Shown here one piece after another: positions 25,537-33,896 of a stretch of DNA of 64,000 bases. Position numbers and translations under genes: made by a program. The stretch's first letter is position 1; the number at the start of each line of letters is the position of its first letter. This DNA comes from Streptomyces sp. NBC_00236 (GTDB lineage: Bacteria > Actinomycetota > Actinomycetes > Streptomycetales > Streptomycetaceae): contig NZ_CP108100.1 of assembly GCF_036195045.1 (NCBI RefSeq), positions 4,464,001-4,528,000 on the forward strand, read 5' to 3'. The notes under the pieces were generated by a model. That model did no database searches. It saw only the letters and a list, made by a program, of their open reading frames with translations, and was not told the origin of the DNA.

Positions 25537-26679
25537 TCAGGAGCCGTTGCCGGCCCGCAGCGTGTCGAGGTCGGCCTTGAGGGTGTTCACCGGGATGGCG
25601 AAGCCGAGGCCGACGCTGCCCGCGCCGGCGCTGCTGGAACCGTTGGACGAACTGGCCGAGTACATCGCCGAGTTGATGCCGATGATCTCGCCGTTCATGT
25701 TGATCAGGGCGCCACCGGAGTTGCCCGGGTTCAGCGAGGCGTCGGTCTGGATGGCCTTGTACGTGGTGGTGGAGTCGCCGGTGTCGCCGTTGAACTGCTG
25801 TCCGCCGAACTCGAACGGCCACTGCTGTCCGCCGCCCTGGCCGTTTTGGCCCTGCTCCTGGCCGCTCCCGCTGTCGCTGTCCTTGGCGACCGTGACATCG
25901 CGGTCGAGTGCGGACACGATGCCGCTGGTGACCGTGCCGGTGAGGCCCTCGGGCGAGCCGATCGCGACGACCTGGTCGCCGACGGCCACCTGGGAGGAGT
26001 CGCCGAGGGTGGCCGTCTTCAGACCGCTCGCGCCCCGGAGCTTGATCAGCGCGAGGTCCTTGTCGGCGTCCGTGCCGACGATGTCGGCGGTGTACGTCTT
26101 GCCGGTGCTCAGCGTGACCGTGATGGATGAGGCGCCGGCGATGACGTGGTTGTTGGTGACGATCTCGCCGTCCGACGTGATGACCACGCCGGAACCGGTG
26201 GACTCGCCCGAGGTCGACGTCGCGCCGATCTCGACGATCGTCGGCGCGAGGGCCGCGGCCACGCCGGAGACGGTGCCCTTGCTGCTCTGCGAGACGGTGG
26301 TGCCGGGGACGACGCTGCCGGCCGTACCGCCGGTCCCGTCGTCCGTGAGCTGTCCGATCACGGTGGCGGTGCCGCCGCCGACGATCGCGGCCGCGATGGC
26401 CACCGCCGCGAGGAGCGCGACGGGCCGGCGGGCCCGGCGGCGGGGGGCGGACGGCTCGGGAGCGGCCTGCGGCAGCCCGTGGAGACCGTCACCGCCGTGG
26501 CCGCCCGCACCTGCGGCGTACGCGTCGGCCGTGCCGGGGGCGGGCCACACGGTGGTGCCGGGGCCCATCGCGACCGGCTGGACGGGCTGGTATGACGGCG
26601 GCGGCGGGTAGGCCGCGTCTCCGTTGCCGTACGAGGGGTACATCGGGTACTCGCCGCTCGGGCGCTGGGTCTCTGTCAT
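25537..26679 (-). CDS. HtrA-like S1C serine protease, membrane anchored, without PDZ domain
   Basis: 380 aa. A Pro/Tyr/Gly-rich cytoplasmic N-terminus (about 80 residues) ends in PRRRARRP, then one transmembrane helix at about 87-110 places the protease outside. Catalytic triad: His in IVTNNHVIAGAS, Asp in GTDADKDLALIKL, Ser about 321 in NPGNSGGALIN. A Gly/Gln-rich insertion (SGSGQEQGQNGQGGGQQWPFE) sits in a surface loop. It ends soon after the protease domain (VGLGFAIPVNTLKADLDTLRAG), so no PDZ domain is present, unlike classical HtrA. It is upstream of the two-component genes on the same strand. Confidence 0.92.
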   Translation of the reverse strand: MTETQRPSGEYPMYPSYGNGDAAYPPPPSYQPVQPVAMGPGTTVWPAPGTADAYAAGAGGHGGDGLHGLPQAAPEPSAPRRRARRPVALLAAVAIAAAIVGGGTATVIGQLTDDGTGGTAGSVVPGTTVSQSSKGTVSGVAAALAPTIVEIGATSTSGESTGSGVVITSDGEIVTNNHVIAGASSITVTLSTGKTYTADIVGTDADKDLALIKLRGASGLKTATLGDSSQVAVGDQVVAIGSPEGLTGTVTSGIVSALDRDVTVAKDSDSGSGQEQGQNGQGGGQQWPFEFGGQQFNGDTGDSTTTYKAIQTDASLNPGNSGGALINMNGEIIGINSAMYSASSSNGSSSAGAGSVGLGFAIPVNTLKADLDTLRAGNGS

Positions 26680-26703
26680 GTCTACGAGCCTGTCCAGCGA
26701 ACA

Positions 26704-26729
26704 TGAGAGGACCCTGAGCGTGCCCTGAG
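26704..26729 (-). promoter_or_regulatory. 11-bp-phased direct repeats upstream of the htrA-like gene
   Basis: Read on the minus strand, CTCAGGG (26729-26723), CTCAGGG (26718-26712) and CTCA (26707-26704) recur every 11 bp, 25-50 bp before the start codon. Tandem repeats on one helix face are typical OmpR-family sites and resemble mycobacterial MprA boxes. Confidence 0.6.
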
Positions 26730-26784
26730 AAGCCCGGCAGAAGCTCGTATGCCCGATATAAAGGCCGGCCGGTCAGCCGGTCGG

Positions 26785-27834
26785 TCAGCCGAGCACCCGG
26801 GCCGTCGGCGGCTCCCCGCAGCCGCAGGAGCGCCGGACCACCAGTGCCGAGGGGAACTGCTTCAGCCGCTCCCGCCGCGAACCCGACACCCGCAGCGAGT
26901 CGTCCAGCACCAGGTCGACCGCGGCCCGCGCCATCGCCGGGCGGTCGGAGAACACCGTCGTCAGCGGCGGGTCCGTCAGACCGGCTTCCTTCACGTCGTC
27001 GAAGCCCGCCACCGCGAGCTCACCGGGCACGTCGATCCGCAGCTCGCGCGCGGCCCGCAGCACCCCGATGGCCTGGTCGTCCGTGGTGCAGAAGATCGCC
27101 GGCGGGCGGTCGGGGCCCGCGAGGAGCCCGAGGGCCACCTGGTAGGCGTCGTAACGGTTGTACGGGGCCTGGAAGAGCCGGCCCTCGGTCGAGCGGCCGG
27201 ACTCGTGCATGGCCCGGCGCCAGCCCTCGACGTGGTCGGCGACCGGGTCGCCGACCGCCGGGGTCGACTCCATGCCGCCGAGGCACGCGACGTACTCGTT
27301 GCCGTGTTCCAGCAGGTGGCGGGTGGCGAGCTGGGCGCCGCCGACGTCGTCCGTGACGACCGCGACGTCGTCGATCGCCTCGGGCCGCTCGTGCAGCAGC
27401 ACGACCCGGGCGTCCCACGCCTCTATCTCCGCCGCCGCGCGCTCGCTGGGTCCCTGGCTGACCAGGATCAGGCCGGAGACCCGCATGCCGAGGAAGGCAC
27501 GCAGGTAGTGGACCTCGCGCTCGTCGCGGTAGTCGGAGTTGCCGACGAGCACCATTTTCCCGCGCTCGGCGGCGGCTTGTTCGACCGCGTGCGCCATCTC
27601 CGCGAAGAACGGCTGCCGGGCGTCCGGCACGATCATCCCTATGAGATCGGTCCGCCGCGAGGCCATCGCCTGGGCGACCCGGTCGGGCCGGTAGCCCAGC
27701 TCCTTGATCGCGGCGAGCACCCGCTCGCGCGTGGCCGGGGCGACCGGCCGGGGTCCGTTGTTGATGACGTAACTGACCACGGCGGTCGACGTCCCCGCCA
27801 GTCTCGCCACATCGTCCCGCGTCACCTTGGCCAC
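26785..27834 (-). CDS. LacI-family transcriptional regulator
   Basis: 349 aa, GTG start ([51 protein letters not shown]). The LacI HTH and hinge ([12 protein letters not shown] [14 protein letters not shown]) are clear. The periplasmic-binding-like effector domain follows ([20 protein letters not shown] to [17 protein letters not shown]). The C-terminus carries [11 protein letters not shown], a Cys-rich tail often seen in actinobacterial LacI proteins. It is immediately downstream of glnR (24 bp) on the same strand. The effector sugar and targets are unknown. Confidence 0.92.
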   Translation of the reverse strand: MAKVTRDDVARLAGTSTAVVSYVINNGPRPVAPATRERVLAAIKELGYRPDRVAQAMASRRTDLIGMIVPDARQPFFAEMAHAVEQAAAERGKMVLVGNSDYRDEREVHYLRAFLGMRVSGLILVSQGPSERAAAEIEAWDARVVLLHERPEAIDDVAVVTDDVGGAQLATRHLLEHGNEYVACLGGMESTPAVGDPVADHVEGWRRAMHESGRSTEGRLFQAPYNRYDAYQVALGLLAGPDRPPAIFCTTDDQAIGVLRAARELRIDVPGELAVAGFDDVKEAGLTDPPLTTVFSDRPAMARAAVDLVLDDSLRVSGSRRERLKQFPSALVVRRSCGCGEPPTARVLG

Positions 27835-27858
27835 GCGCGGCAGTCTACGCGGATGGAA

Positions 27859-28662
27859 CTACTTCACGGCAGGCCGGACCGGGGCTTCTTCCGTGACCTC
27901 GGCCTCCTCCGGCTGCTCCGAACGGGTGAGGGTTTCGGTGGTCGCCTTGGAGGCCGCGGCCTTGGCCTCCTCGGCGGCGGCGCGTTCCACCTTCTCCGGT
28001 GCGACGAAGCGGTAGCCCACGTTGCGGACGGTGCCGATCAGCGACTCGTGCTCGGGGCCGAGCTTGGCGCGCAGCCGCCGTACGTGGACGTCGACCGTCC
28101 GCGTACCGCCGAAGTAGTCGTAGCCCCAGACCTCCTGGAGCAGCTGGGCGCGGGTGAAGACCCGGCCCGGGTGCTGCGCCAGGTACTTGAGCAGTTCGAA
28201 TTCCTTGAAGGTCAGGTCCAGGACCCGGCCCTTGAGTTTCGCGCTGTACGTGGCCTCGTCCACCGAGAGATCGCCGTTGCGGATCTCCATCGGGGAGTCG
28301 TCGGCGGTGATCTGCTGCCGGCCGGTGGCCAGCCGCAGCCGCGCCTCCACCTCGGCGGGGCCCGCCGTGTCCAGCAGCACGTCGTCGATGCCCCAGTCCG
28401 CGGTGACGGCCGCGAGGCCGCCCTCCGTGACGACGAGGATCAGCGGACAGCCGGGTCCGGTGGACCGCAGCAGCTGGCAGAGCGAACGGACCTGCGGCAG
28501 GTCGCGCCGTCCGTCGACGAGGATGACGTCGGCACCGGGGGTGTCGACGAGAGCGGGGCCCTCGGCGGGAGCCACCCGCACGCTGTGCAGCAGGAGGCCG
28601 AGGGCGGGAAGCACCTCCGTCGACGGTTGGAGGGCATTCGTCAGGAGCAGCAGTGAACTCAT
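27859..28662 (-). CDS. glnR: nitrogen regulator GlnR
   Basis: 267 aa atypical OmpR-family regulator. The receiver domain ([40 protein letters not shown]) keeps an Asp at the acceptor position but lacks most other phosphorylation residues, as known for GlnR homodimers. The winged helix is [55 protein letters not shown], ending [17 protein letters not shown] charged Ala/Glu-rich tail follows ([18 protein letters not shown]). GlnR controls glnA, amtB, nirB, ure and other nitrogen genes in Streptomyces. A GlnR-like site lies in the upstream region (28878-28893). Confidence 0.93.
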   Translation of the reverse strand: MSSLLLLTNALQPSTEVLPALGLLLHSVRVAPAEGPALVDTPGADVILVDGRRDLPQVRSLCQLLRSTGPGCPLILVVTEGGLAAVTADWGIDDVLLDTAGPAEVEARLRLATGRQQITADDSPMEIRNGDLSVDEATYSAKLKGRVLDLTFKEFELLKYLAQHPGRVFTRAQLLQEVWGYDYFGGTRTVDVHVRRLRAKLGPEHESLIGTVRNVGYRFVAPEKVERAAAEEAKAAASKATTETLTRSEQPEEAEVTEEAPVRPAVK

Positions 28663-28877
28663 CGCCGCCCACCTGCCTGGGTCGTCGGTCGATGTTGGTG
28701 CACGGTTGGCTCGCCCATTACGTCGGTCCTCCTCGTTCCCTGCGAGAGGGGCACTCCCGGGTCGGACCCGGGGGAGTATGCGGCACTGCTTCGTACGCTT
28801 TTTCGTGTGCGGTCGTACGACGTTTCGTCATACGGCCTTTACTCGTGCGGCCCGCGCCCAGGACCGCTGAGCTTGTC

Positions 28878-28893
28878 GAAACGTCGTCGTAAC
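28878..28893. promoter_or_regulatory. GlnR-box-like half-site pair
   Basis: GAAAC-n6-GTAAC (GAAAC at 28878-28882, GTCGTC spacer, GTAAC at 28889-28893) fits the published alternating gTnAC / GaAAC half-sites with 6-bp spacing. It lies in the 301-bp divergent gap (28663-28963) between glnR and the hydrolase gene. That gap also has a CCCGGGTC/GACCCGGG hairpin near 28756-28771 and is AT-richer than its surroundings around 28795-28840; I see no gene in it. Confidence 0.5.
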
Positions 28894-28963
28894 AACGCGC
28901 GGAATGCACAAAAGGACCCGGGGGCTGCATTGCCCGGATCCTCTTCCCAGCAGAATAGCCCAC

Positions 28964-29839
28964 ATGACTTCTGTGTCCGAGGGGCGATTTCGGAGTTCCT
29001 CTGTTCCCTTGATCACGCACGGTCCGTTGCGGACCGCGTTGCGGGCCGATGACGGGATCCTCATCGAGGCGGTGTACGACCCGTGTACGGGAGATGACGC
29101 CGCCGGCTCCGGGGCCGGCGGTGCCGGTACGGCGATCGTGGTCGCGCACGGATTCACCGGTTCGGCCGACCGCCCCGCGGTGCGGCGTGCCGTGCGGGTG
29201 TTCTCGCAGCGTGCGGCGGTGGTCACGTTCTCCTTCCGGGGGCACGGACGCTCCGGCGGACGGTCCACGGTGGGCGACCGCGAGGTGCTGGATCTGGCGG
29301 CCGCCGTGGCCTGGGCGCGGTCGCTCGGACACACGCGGATCGTTACGGCCGGATTCTCGATGGGCGGTTCCGTGGTGCTTCGGCACGGGGCGCTGTATAC
29401 GGCCCCCGGGGCAGTGGGGGAGCCCGAGGGGCGCACGGAAGCGCACGGGGAGGCGCACGCGGACGCGGTGGTGTCGGTGAGCGCTCCGGCGCGCTGGTAC
29501 TACCGGGGGACGGCCCCGATGCGCCGCCTGCACTGGATGGTCACCCGCCCCACCGGCCGGCTCGTCGGGCGGTACGGCTTCCGCACCCGGATCGACCGCG
29601 ACGACTGGGACCCCGTCCCGCTCTCCCCGGTCGAGGCGGCCGGCCGGATCGCCCCGGCCCCCCTCCTGATCGTGCACGGCGACCGGGACCCGTACTTCCC
29701 GCTCGACCACCCCCGGATGCTCGCCGACGCGGCGGGCGACGCCGCCGACCTGTGGCTGGAGCCCGGCATGGGCCATGCGGAGAACGCCGCGGACGAGACC
29801 TTGCTCACCCGCATCGCCGACTGGGCGATGACGCGGTGA
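28964..29839 (+). CDS. alpha/beta hydrolase
   Basis: 291 aa. Core motifs: VVAHGFTGSADRPAVRRAVRVF (oxyanion loop), VVTFSFRGHGRSGGRSTVGD, nucleophile elbow AGFSMGGSVVLRHGA, acid near LLIVHGDRDPYFPLDHP, His in PGMGHAENAADE. The in-frame start at 28904 adds 20 residues unlike family N-termini, so the ATG at 28964 is preferred. It begins a run with the MoaD-like and membrane-protein genes. Substrate unknown. Confidence 0.88.
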   Translation: MTSVSEGRFRSSSVPLITHGPLRTALRADDGILIEAVYDPCTGDDAAGSGAGGAGTAIVVAHGFTGSADRPAVRRAVRVFSQRAAVVTFSFRGHGRSGGRSTVGDREVLDLAAAVAWARSLGHTRIVTAGFSMGGSVVLRHGALYTAPGAVGEPEGRTEAHGEAHADAVVSVSAPARWYYRGTAPMRRLHWMVTRPTGRLVGRYGFRTRIDRDDWDPVPLSPVEAAGRIAPAPLLIVHGDRDPYFPLDHPRMLADAAGDAADLWLEPGMGHAENAADETLLTRIADWAMTR

Positions 29840-29892
29840 ACCATGATGGACAGCCGACGCGTGAGCTGACGCGAGACGAGAGGAGTGCCGCC

Positions 29893-30147
29893 ATGCCTGC
29901 GGGAACCATCCGCTACTGGGCAGCCGCCAAGGCCGCGGCCGGAACCGCGGAGGAGCCGTACACCGCTGCGACGCTCGAAGAGGCGCTCGACGCGGTCCGC
30001 GCGCGGCACCCCGGCGAGCTGAGCCGCGTACTGCAAAGGTGTTCGTTCCTCATCGACGGTGACCCCGTCGGGACCCGGAGCCATGAGACCGTACGCCTTG
30101 CCGAGGGCGGCACGGTCGAGGTGCTCCCGCCGTTCGCAGGAGGGTGA
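29893..30147 (+). CDS. MoaD/ThiS-family sulfur-carrier-like protein
   Basis: 84 aa, beta-grasp fold. The pattern TIRYWAAAKAAAGTAEE...TLEEALDAVRARHP...VLQRCSFLIDGDPV...VRLAEGGTVEVLPPFAGG matches MoaD. The conserved C-terminal Gly-Gly is present; this is the site that is adenylated and converted to thiocarboxylate for sulfur transfer (molybdopterin synthesis or related). No MoaE or MoeB neighbour is present, so its partner is elsewhere. AGGAG lies about 10 bp upstream of the ATG. It sits 53 bp after the hydrolase gene and 10 bp before the membrane-protein gene. Confidence 0.85.
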   Translation: MPAGTIRYWAAAKAAAGTAEEPYTAATLEEALDAVRARHPGELSRVLQRCSFLIDGDPVGTRSHETVRLAEGGTVEVLPPFAGG

Positions 30148-30157
30148 ACCGCAGAAC

Positions 30158-31618
30158 ATGAGCAGCAGCGATCAGCAGCAGCAGCCGCCATATCCGCAGC
30201 CGCAGTATCCGTACGGGCAGGAGCCGCAGCAGCAGCAGTCGTACGGCGATGCCTCGTACGGCGATGCCTCGTACGGCGATGCCTCGCACGGCGATGCCTC
30301 GCACGGCGGCCAGGCGTACACCGGCCAGGGATACACCGGCCAGGGATACGCCGACCAGGCCCAGGCGTACAGCGACCCCTCGTACGGTCAGCAGGCGCCC
30401 TACGCGGGCGGTGCGGCACCGTACGGGATGCCGGGCGGGTACGACGCACACCAGTCCCAGCAGGCCGCCCCGTACCCGCCGCAGGGCTCACCCGCCCCGC
30501 AGGCGCAGCCCGGGGACGGCTGGCCGGCCGGGGACCAGGGGGTCACCCAGACCTGGGAGGGCCAGACCTGGGACACGCAGTACCAGCCGACGATCCGGCC
30601 CGCCGGACCCACAGGCCCGGTGCAGCCCACGGCTCCCGTGCAGCCGGCGCCTCCGGTGCAGCCCACGGCTCCCGCGCAGTCGGCGCCCCCGGTGCAGGCC
30701 GCCGAGGAGACCGCGTATCTGGCGCCGTTGCAGGGTGCCTCCGGCTCGTACCCGCTGCCCCCCGAGGCCCAGGCCGCTCCCGCAGCGCCCGCCCCGGCCC
30801 CCGTGGCCCCCGCGCCGGGCGAGGACGGCTACGGCGCGCCGACCACTCTGGGCAACAGCCGCATCACCGACGCCCAGCGGGCCCGCGCCGAGGGCCGTTC
30901 ACCGGTCATCGCACCCGGGATGCAGCCGGCCGCGATCACCGCGGGGCTCGGGCTGCTGCTCGCGCTCGGCGCGGCCGTAGGGCAGTACGCCCTCGTCGTG
31001 CCGCTGGTGCTGCTCCAGGCCGTGACCGCGGCGGGATGGTTCCGGCTCAACGGCATGTGGCCGGCCCGGCAGGGCATCGCGCTCGCCTTCGCCGGCGGCC
31101 TCGTCGCCGATGTGGCGCTGCTCGCGGCCGGCCGGGAGAACGGTCCGGCCGCGATCCTGGGCACCCTCGGGGTCTGGGTGCTGCTCACCGTCGTGCTCCA
31201 GCTGCGCAGCCGGGCCGGTGCCGACGAGCGGATGCAGGGGCTGATGGCCACGGTCGCCTCGGCCGCGCTCGCGGTGCTCGCCACGGGCCACCTCGCGGCC
31301 GTCCCGGACGCCGTCACGGCCGGTGGTGTGGCCGTCGCCGCCGCCGTGCTCGTCCGGGCGCTGCCGCTGCCCGGACCGGCCTCGGTCGTGGCGGCGCTCG
31401 TCGTCGCCGCGGGTGCCGGTGCGGTGGGCGGCGCCGTCACCGACCTGGGGGCCAAGGGCGCGTTGCTGGGTCTCGCGGCCGGCGGATGTGCGCTGATCGG
31501 GCTGCGGGTGGCGAGCTATGACTACCCGTCACGCTTCGTGCACATGACCGCGGGTGTGGCCCTGCCGCTCACCGCGGCCGCCCCGGCCGTCTATCTGATC
31601 GGGCGCATGGTCGCGTAG
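30158..31618 (+). CDS. multi-pass membrane protein with Gln/Tyr/Gly-rich N-terminus
   Basis: 486 aa. The first about 265 residues are low-complexity and cytoplasmic: poly-Gln/Pro/Tyr (SSSDQQQQPPYPQPQYPYGQ), pentapeptide repeats SYGDA/SHGDA, YTGQG repeats, and Pro/Val/Gln/Ala repeats (QPTAPVQPAPPVQ). The C-terminal half has about eight hydrophobic segments (from MQPAAITAGLGLLLALGAAVGQYAL to ALPLTAAAPAVYLIGRMV). Only short loops join the helices, so this looks like an integral membrane protein with a disordered tail. No catalytic motif is seen; function unknown. AGGAGG lies 14 bp before the ATG. Confidence 0.85.
   Translation: MSSSDQQQQPPYPQPQYPYGQEPQQQQSYGDASYGDASYGDASHGDASHGGQAYTGQGYTGQGYADQAQAYSDPSYGQQAPYAGGAAPYGMPGGYDAHQSQQAAPYPPQGSPAPQAQPGDGWPAGDQGVTQTWEGQTWDTQYQPTIRPAGPTGPVQPTAPVQPAPPVQPTAPAQSAPPVQAAEETAYLAPLQGASGSYPLPPEAQAAPAAPAPAPVAPAPGEDGYGAPTTLGNSRITDAQRARAEGRSPVIAPGMQPAAITAGLGLLLALGAAVGQYALVVPLVLLQAVTAAGWFRLNGMWPARQGIALAFAGGLVADVALLAAGRENGPAAILGTLGVWVLLTVVLQLRSRAGADERMQGLMATVASAALAVLATGHLAAVPDAVTAGGVAVAAAVLVRALPLPGPASVVAALVVAAGAGAVGGAVTDLGAKGALLGLAAGGCALIGLRVASYDYPSRFVHMTAGVALPLTAAAPAVYLIGRMVA
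30239..30313 (+). repeat. 15-bp in-frame tandem repeats
   Basis: Five 15-bp units (TCGTACGGCGATGCC three times, TCGCACGGCGATGCC, then a degenerate copy) encode SYGDA, SYGDA, SYGDA, SHGDA, SHGGQ in the membrane protein N-terminus. The near-identical DNA indicates recent expansion by slippage. Confidence 0.85.
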
Positions 31619-31643
31619 CCCGTATCGCGTCACCCGGCCTGCC

Positions 31644-31676
31644 GAAGCCCTCCACGGGGAACCGTTGGAGGGCTTC
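31644..31676 (+). terminator. hairpin after the membrane-protein gene
   Basis: Stem GAAGCCCTCCA / TGGAGGGCTTC extended by CGG/CCG with one bulged base, loop GGAA, 25 bp after the stop codon. Confidence 0.75.
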
Positions 31677-31765
31677 CGCACGTCGATCACCCGGGGCGTG
31701 ACATGTGGCCGCAGTAGGCTCACGGCGCCAGGGATCCGATGGATGTGGCGCGGGGGAGGACGGGC

Positions 31766-32461
31766 ATGCGTGCACTGCGAATACTGCTGATCGTCGTGGT
31801 GGTTCTGACCGGGGTGTTCATCGCGGTGGACCGTGCGGCGGTGTACTTCGCGGAGACGGAGGCGGCGGACCGGGTGGTGGTCTCCGGGGCGCGGATCGGG
31901 TCGACGGACGTCTCCATCAAGGGCTTCCCGTTCCTCACCCAGGTCGCCGGATCGGAACTCGACGAGGTCGACGTGAAGGTCACCGGGATCGAGGCGACCG
32001 CCGGCGGCCGTGCGCTCCGGATCAGCAGCATGGAGGCCCGACTGCACCAGGTGCGGCTGACCGACGGCTTCTCCGGTGCCACGGCCGCCCGGGCCAGTGG
32101 GACGGCCGTCATCTCGTACGAGGACCTGACGAAGGCCGCCGCCGACGGTGTCGTCGTCGAGTACGGCGGCAACGGCAAGGTGAAGGTGACCGGCACGGTG
32201 GTCATCCCCGTCGTCGGCCGGACCGTCTCGCGCAGCGTCCTGTCCACCGTCACCCTGGTCGACGGCCACACCGTGCGGGTGCACGCGGACAAGGTGCCGG
32301 GTGAGGCGATCCCCGGGCTCGAGGGGCTCGTCCGCGAGAAGACCGACTTCGAGCGCGAGGTCGGCACACTGCCGAACGGCCTGAAGCTGGAGAGGATCCA
32401 GCCGACCGCGGCCGGGCTGGAGATCTCCGTGACGGGTGCCGACGTACGCCTCGCCGGATAA
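31766..32461 (+). CDS. DUF2993 (LmeA-family) protein
   Basis: 231 aa. An N-terminal hydrophobic anchor MRALRILLIVVVVLTGVFIAV is followed by the DUF2993 domain: ETEAADRVVVSGARIGSTDVSIKGFPFLTQVAGSELDEVDVKVTG. The Gly-Phe-Pro (IKGFPFLTQ) segment is the family hallmark. Mycobacterial LmeA is a periplasmic phospholipid-binding protein needed for lipomannan elongation; a lipid-binding role outside the membrane is therefore possible here. GGGGAGGA precedes the ATG at 31766 (preferred over the in-frame start at 31739). Monocistronic. Confidence 0.88.
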   Translation: MRALRILLIVVVVLTGVFIAVDRAAVYFAETEAADRVVVSGARIGSTDVSIKGFPFLTQVAGSELDEVDVKVTGIEATAGGRALRISSMEARLHQVRLTDGFSGATAARASGTAVISYEDLTKAAADGVVVEYGGNGKVKVTGTVVIPVVGRTVSRSVLSTVTLVDGHTVRVHADKVPGEAIPGLEGLVREKTDFEREVGTLPNGLKLERIQPTAAGLEISVTGADVRLAG

Positions 32462-32644
32462 CCCGCTCGCCGGATAACTCCCGCCCCGGCCGGGTAGAGG
32501 GGCTCCTGGGCGGAGCCATGCCGGTCCTTCCTGCCTCCGGACGGCCGTGCCGCCACATACTGAGACAGCGGAGTCCGTTCCGCAGATGCCCCACGTGCCG
32601 GATGGGTCAGCCGGCTCCCTCGCGGTGCCCGCGACCTCGATCGC

Positions 32645-32683
32645 GTCTCACACTCCGGACGATCGTGTCTCAATATGCGACAC
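32645..32683 (+). promoter_or_regulatory. candidate operator upstream of the sulfur leader peptide
   Basis: GTCTCA occurs at 32645-32650 and 32667-32672, 22 bp apart (two helical turns), and the complement TGAGAC at 32561-32566. The second copy is part of GTGTC/GACAC (32665-32669, 32679-32683). These lie 40-80 bp upstream of the leader ORF. The regulator is unknown. The rest of the 263-bp gap after 32461 shows no gene. Confidence 0.4.
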
Positions 32684-32724
32684 AACGGTGACATGTCCGC
32701 CCGTACGTCCCTACGATCGGTCCC

Positions 32725-32832
32725 ATGCAGTGCTCTATTAGCGGTCTCCCGCAGCGGGGACAGGCGGATCTCACGAAGCGGCGGGCAGTGGACCTGTGCC
32801 GCGTCGCCGCCATGCTCTGTCGCACTGTCTGA
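32725..32832 (+). CDS. sulfur-regulated leader peptide
   Basis: 35 aa from the ATG at 32725. The C-terminal part TKRRAVDLCRVAAMLCR, with basic residues and two Cys codons (a third at residue 3), matches the actinobacterial putative leader peptide type found upstream of sulfur-metabolism genes. A stem-loop starts directly at its stop codon. Translation speed at Cys codons probably controls downstream expression by attenuation, sensing cysteine supply. The start codon lacks a strong ribosome-binding site, so the N-terminal 15 residues are less certain than the conserved C-terminal part. Next gene downstream: the thiosulfate sulfurtransferase. Confidence 0.75.
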   Translation: MQCSISGLPQRGQADLTKRRAVDLCRVAAMLCRTV

Positions 32833-32855
32833 GCGGGATCCGTCGGATTTCCCGC
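32833..32855 (+). promoter_or_regulatory. attenuator-like hairpin after the leader peptide
   Basis: GCGGG (32833-32837) pairs with CCCGC (32851-32855) and ATCC with GGAT, loop GTC and a 2-nt bulge. The stem begins immediately at the leader stop codon, so a ribosome finishing or stalling there would affect folding. No T-tract. Confidence 0.55.
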
Positions 32856-33001
32856 ATTCCAGGCCCTTCGACCGCTCGTCGGGGCCATCCCGCGTGGCAC
32901 CCGTGCACGCGCCGAACCCTCGCCGCGTACATCCGGATCACCACGCACCATCGCGCACCACTCGCATCATCCCGCCGCAGACTGCCCCGGAGGAGAACAG
33001 A

Positions 33002-33847
33002 ATGAGCCGCAGTGACGTCCTGGTAGACGCCGACTGGGTCGAGGCCCACATCGACGACCCGAAGGTCGCCCTCGTCGAGGTCGACGAGGACACCTCCGCG
33101 TACGAGAAGAACCACATCAAGAACGCGATCCGGATCGACTGGACCAAGGACCTCCAGGACCCGGTCCGCCGTGACTTCATCGACCAGGCCGGCTTCGAGG
33201 AGCTGCTGTCGAACAAGGGCATCGGCAACGACACCACGGTCGTCCTCTACGGCGGCAACAACAACTGGTTCGCCTCCTACGCGTTCTGGTACTTCAAGCT
33301 CTACGGCCACCAGGACGTCCGCCTGCTCGACGGCGGCCGCAAGAAGTGGGAGCTCGACTCCCGCGACCTGGTCGACGGCGACCAGATCCCGTCCCGCCCG
33401 GCCACGCAGTACAAGGCCCAGCCGCAGGACGAGTCGATCCGCGCCTACCGCGACGACGTCGTGAAGGCGATCGGCAGCCAGAACCTGGTCGACGTGCGCT
33501 CGCCCGACGAGTTCAGCGGCAAGCTGCTCGCCCCGGCCCACCTCCCGCAGGAGCAGTCGCAGCGCCCCGGCCACGTGCCGAGCGCCCGCAACATCCCGTG
33601 GTCGAAGAACGCCAACGACGACGGCACCTTCAAGTCGGACGACGAGCTCAAGGCCCTCTACGAGGCCGAGCAGGTCGACCTGTCGAAGGACACCATCGCC
33701 TACTGCCGCATCGGTGAGCGCTCCGCGCTCACCTGGTTCGTGCTGCACCAGCTGCTCGGCCAGGAGAACGTCAAGAACTACGACGGTTCGTGGACCGAGT
33801 ACGGCTCCCTCGTGGGCGTGCCGATCGAGCTCGGCGCCAACAAGTAA
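33002..33847 (+). CDS. cysA: thiosulfate sulfurtransferase (rhodanese)
   Basis: 281 aa with two rhodanese domains. The N-terminal domain is inactive-type (ALVEVDEDTSAYEKNHIKNAIRIDW). The C-terminal domain carries the active-site Cys in the CRIGERS loop (TIAYCRIGERSALTWFVL, about residue 237), preceded by LVDVRSPDEFSGK. The long form with the insertion APAHLPQEQSQRPGHVPSARNIPWSKN is typical of actinobacterial CysA/SseA. It transfers sulfane sulfur from thiosulfate. GGAGGAG precedes the ATG. It is co-transcribed with the DUF1416 gene and preceded by the leader peptide, placing it under sulfur control. Confidence 0.94.
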   Translation: MSRSDVLVDADWVEAHIDDPKVALVEVDEDTSAYEKNHIKNAIRIDWTKDLQDPVRRDFIDQAGFEELLSNKGIGNDTTVVLYGGNNNWFASYAFWYFKLYGHQDVRLLDGGRKKWELDSRDLVDGDQIPSRPATQYKAQPQDESIRAYRDDVVKAIGSQNLVDVRSPDEFSGKLLAPAHLPQEQSQRPGHVPSARNIPWSKNANDDGTFKSDDELKALYEAEQVDLSKDTIAYCRIGERSALTWFVLHQLLGQENVKNYDGSWTEYGSLVGVPIELGANK

Positions 33848-33896
33848 CCCGTACGACCTGGACCAGCACGACCCCCGACCAGAAGGACAGAACGCC

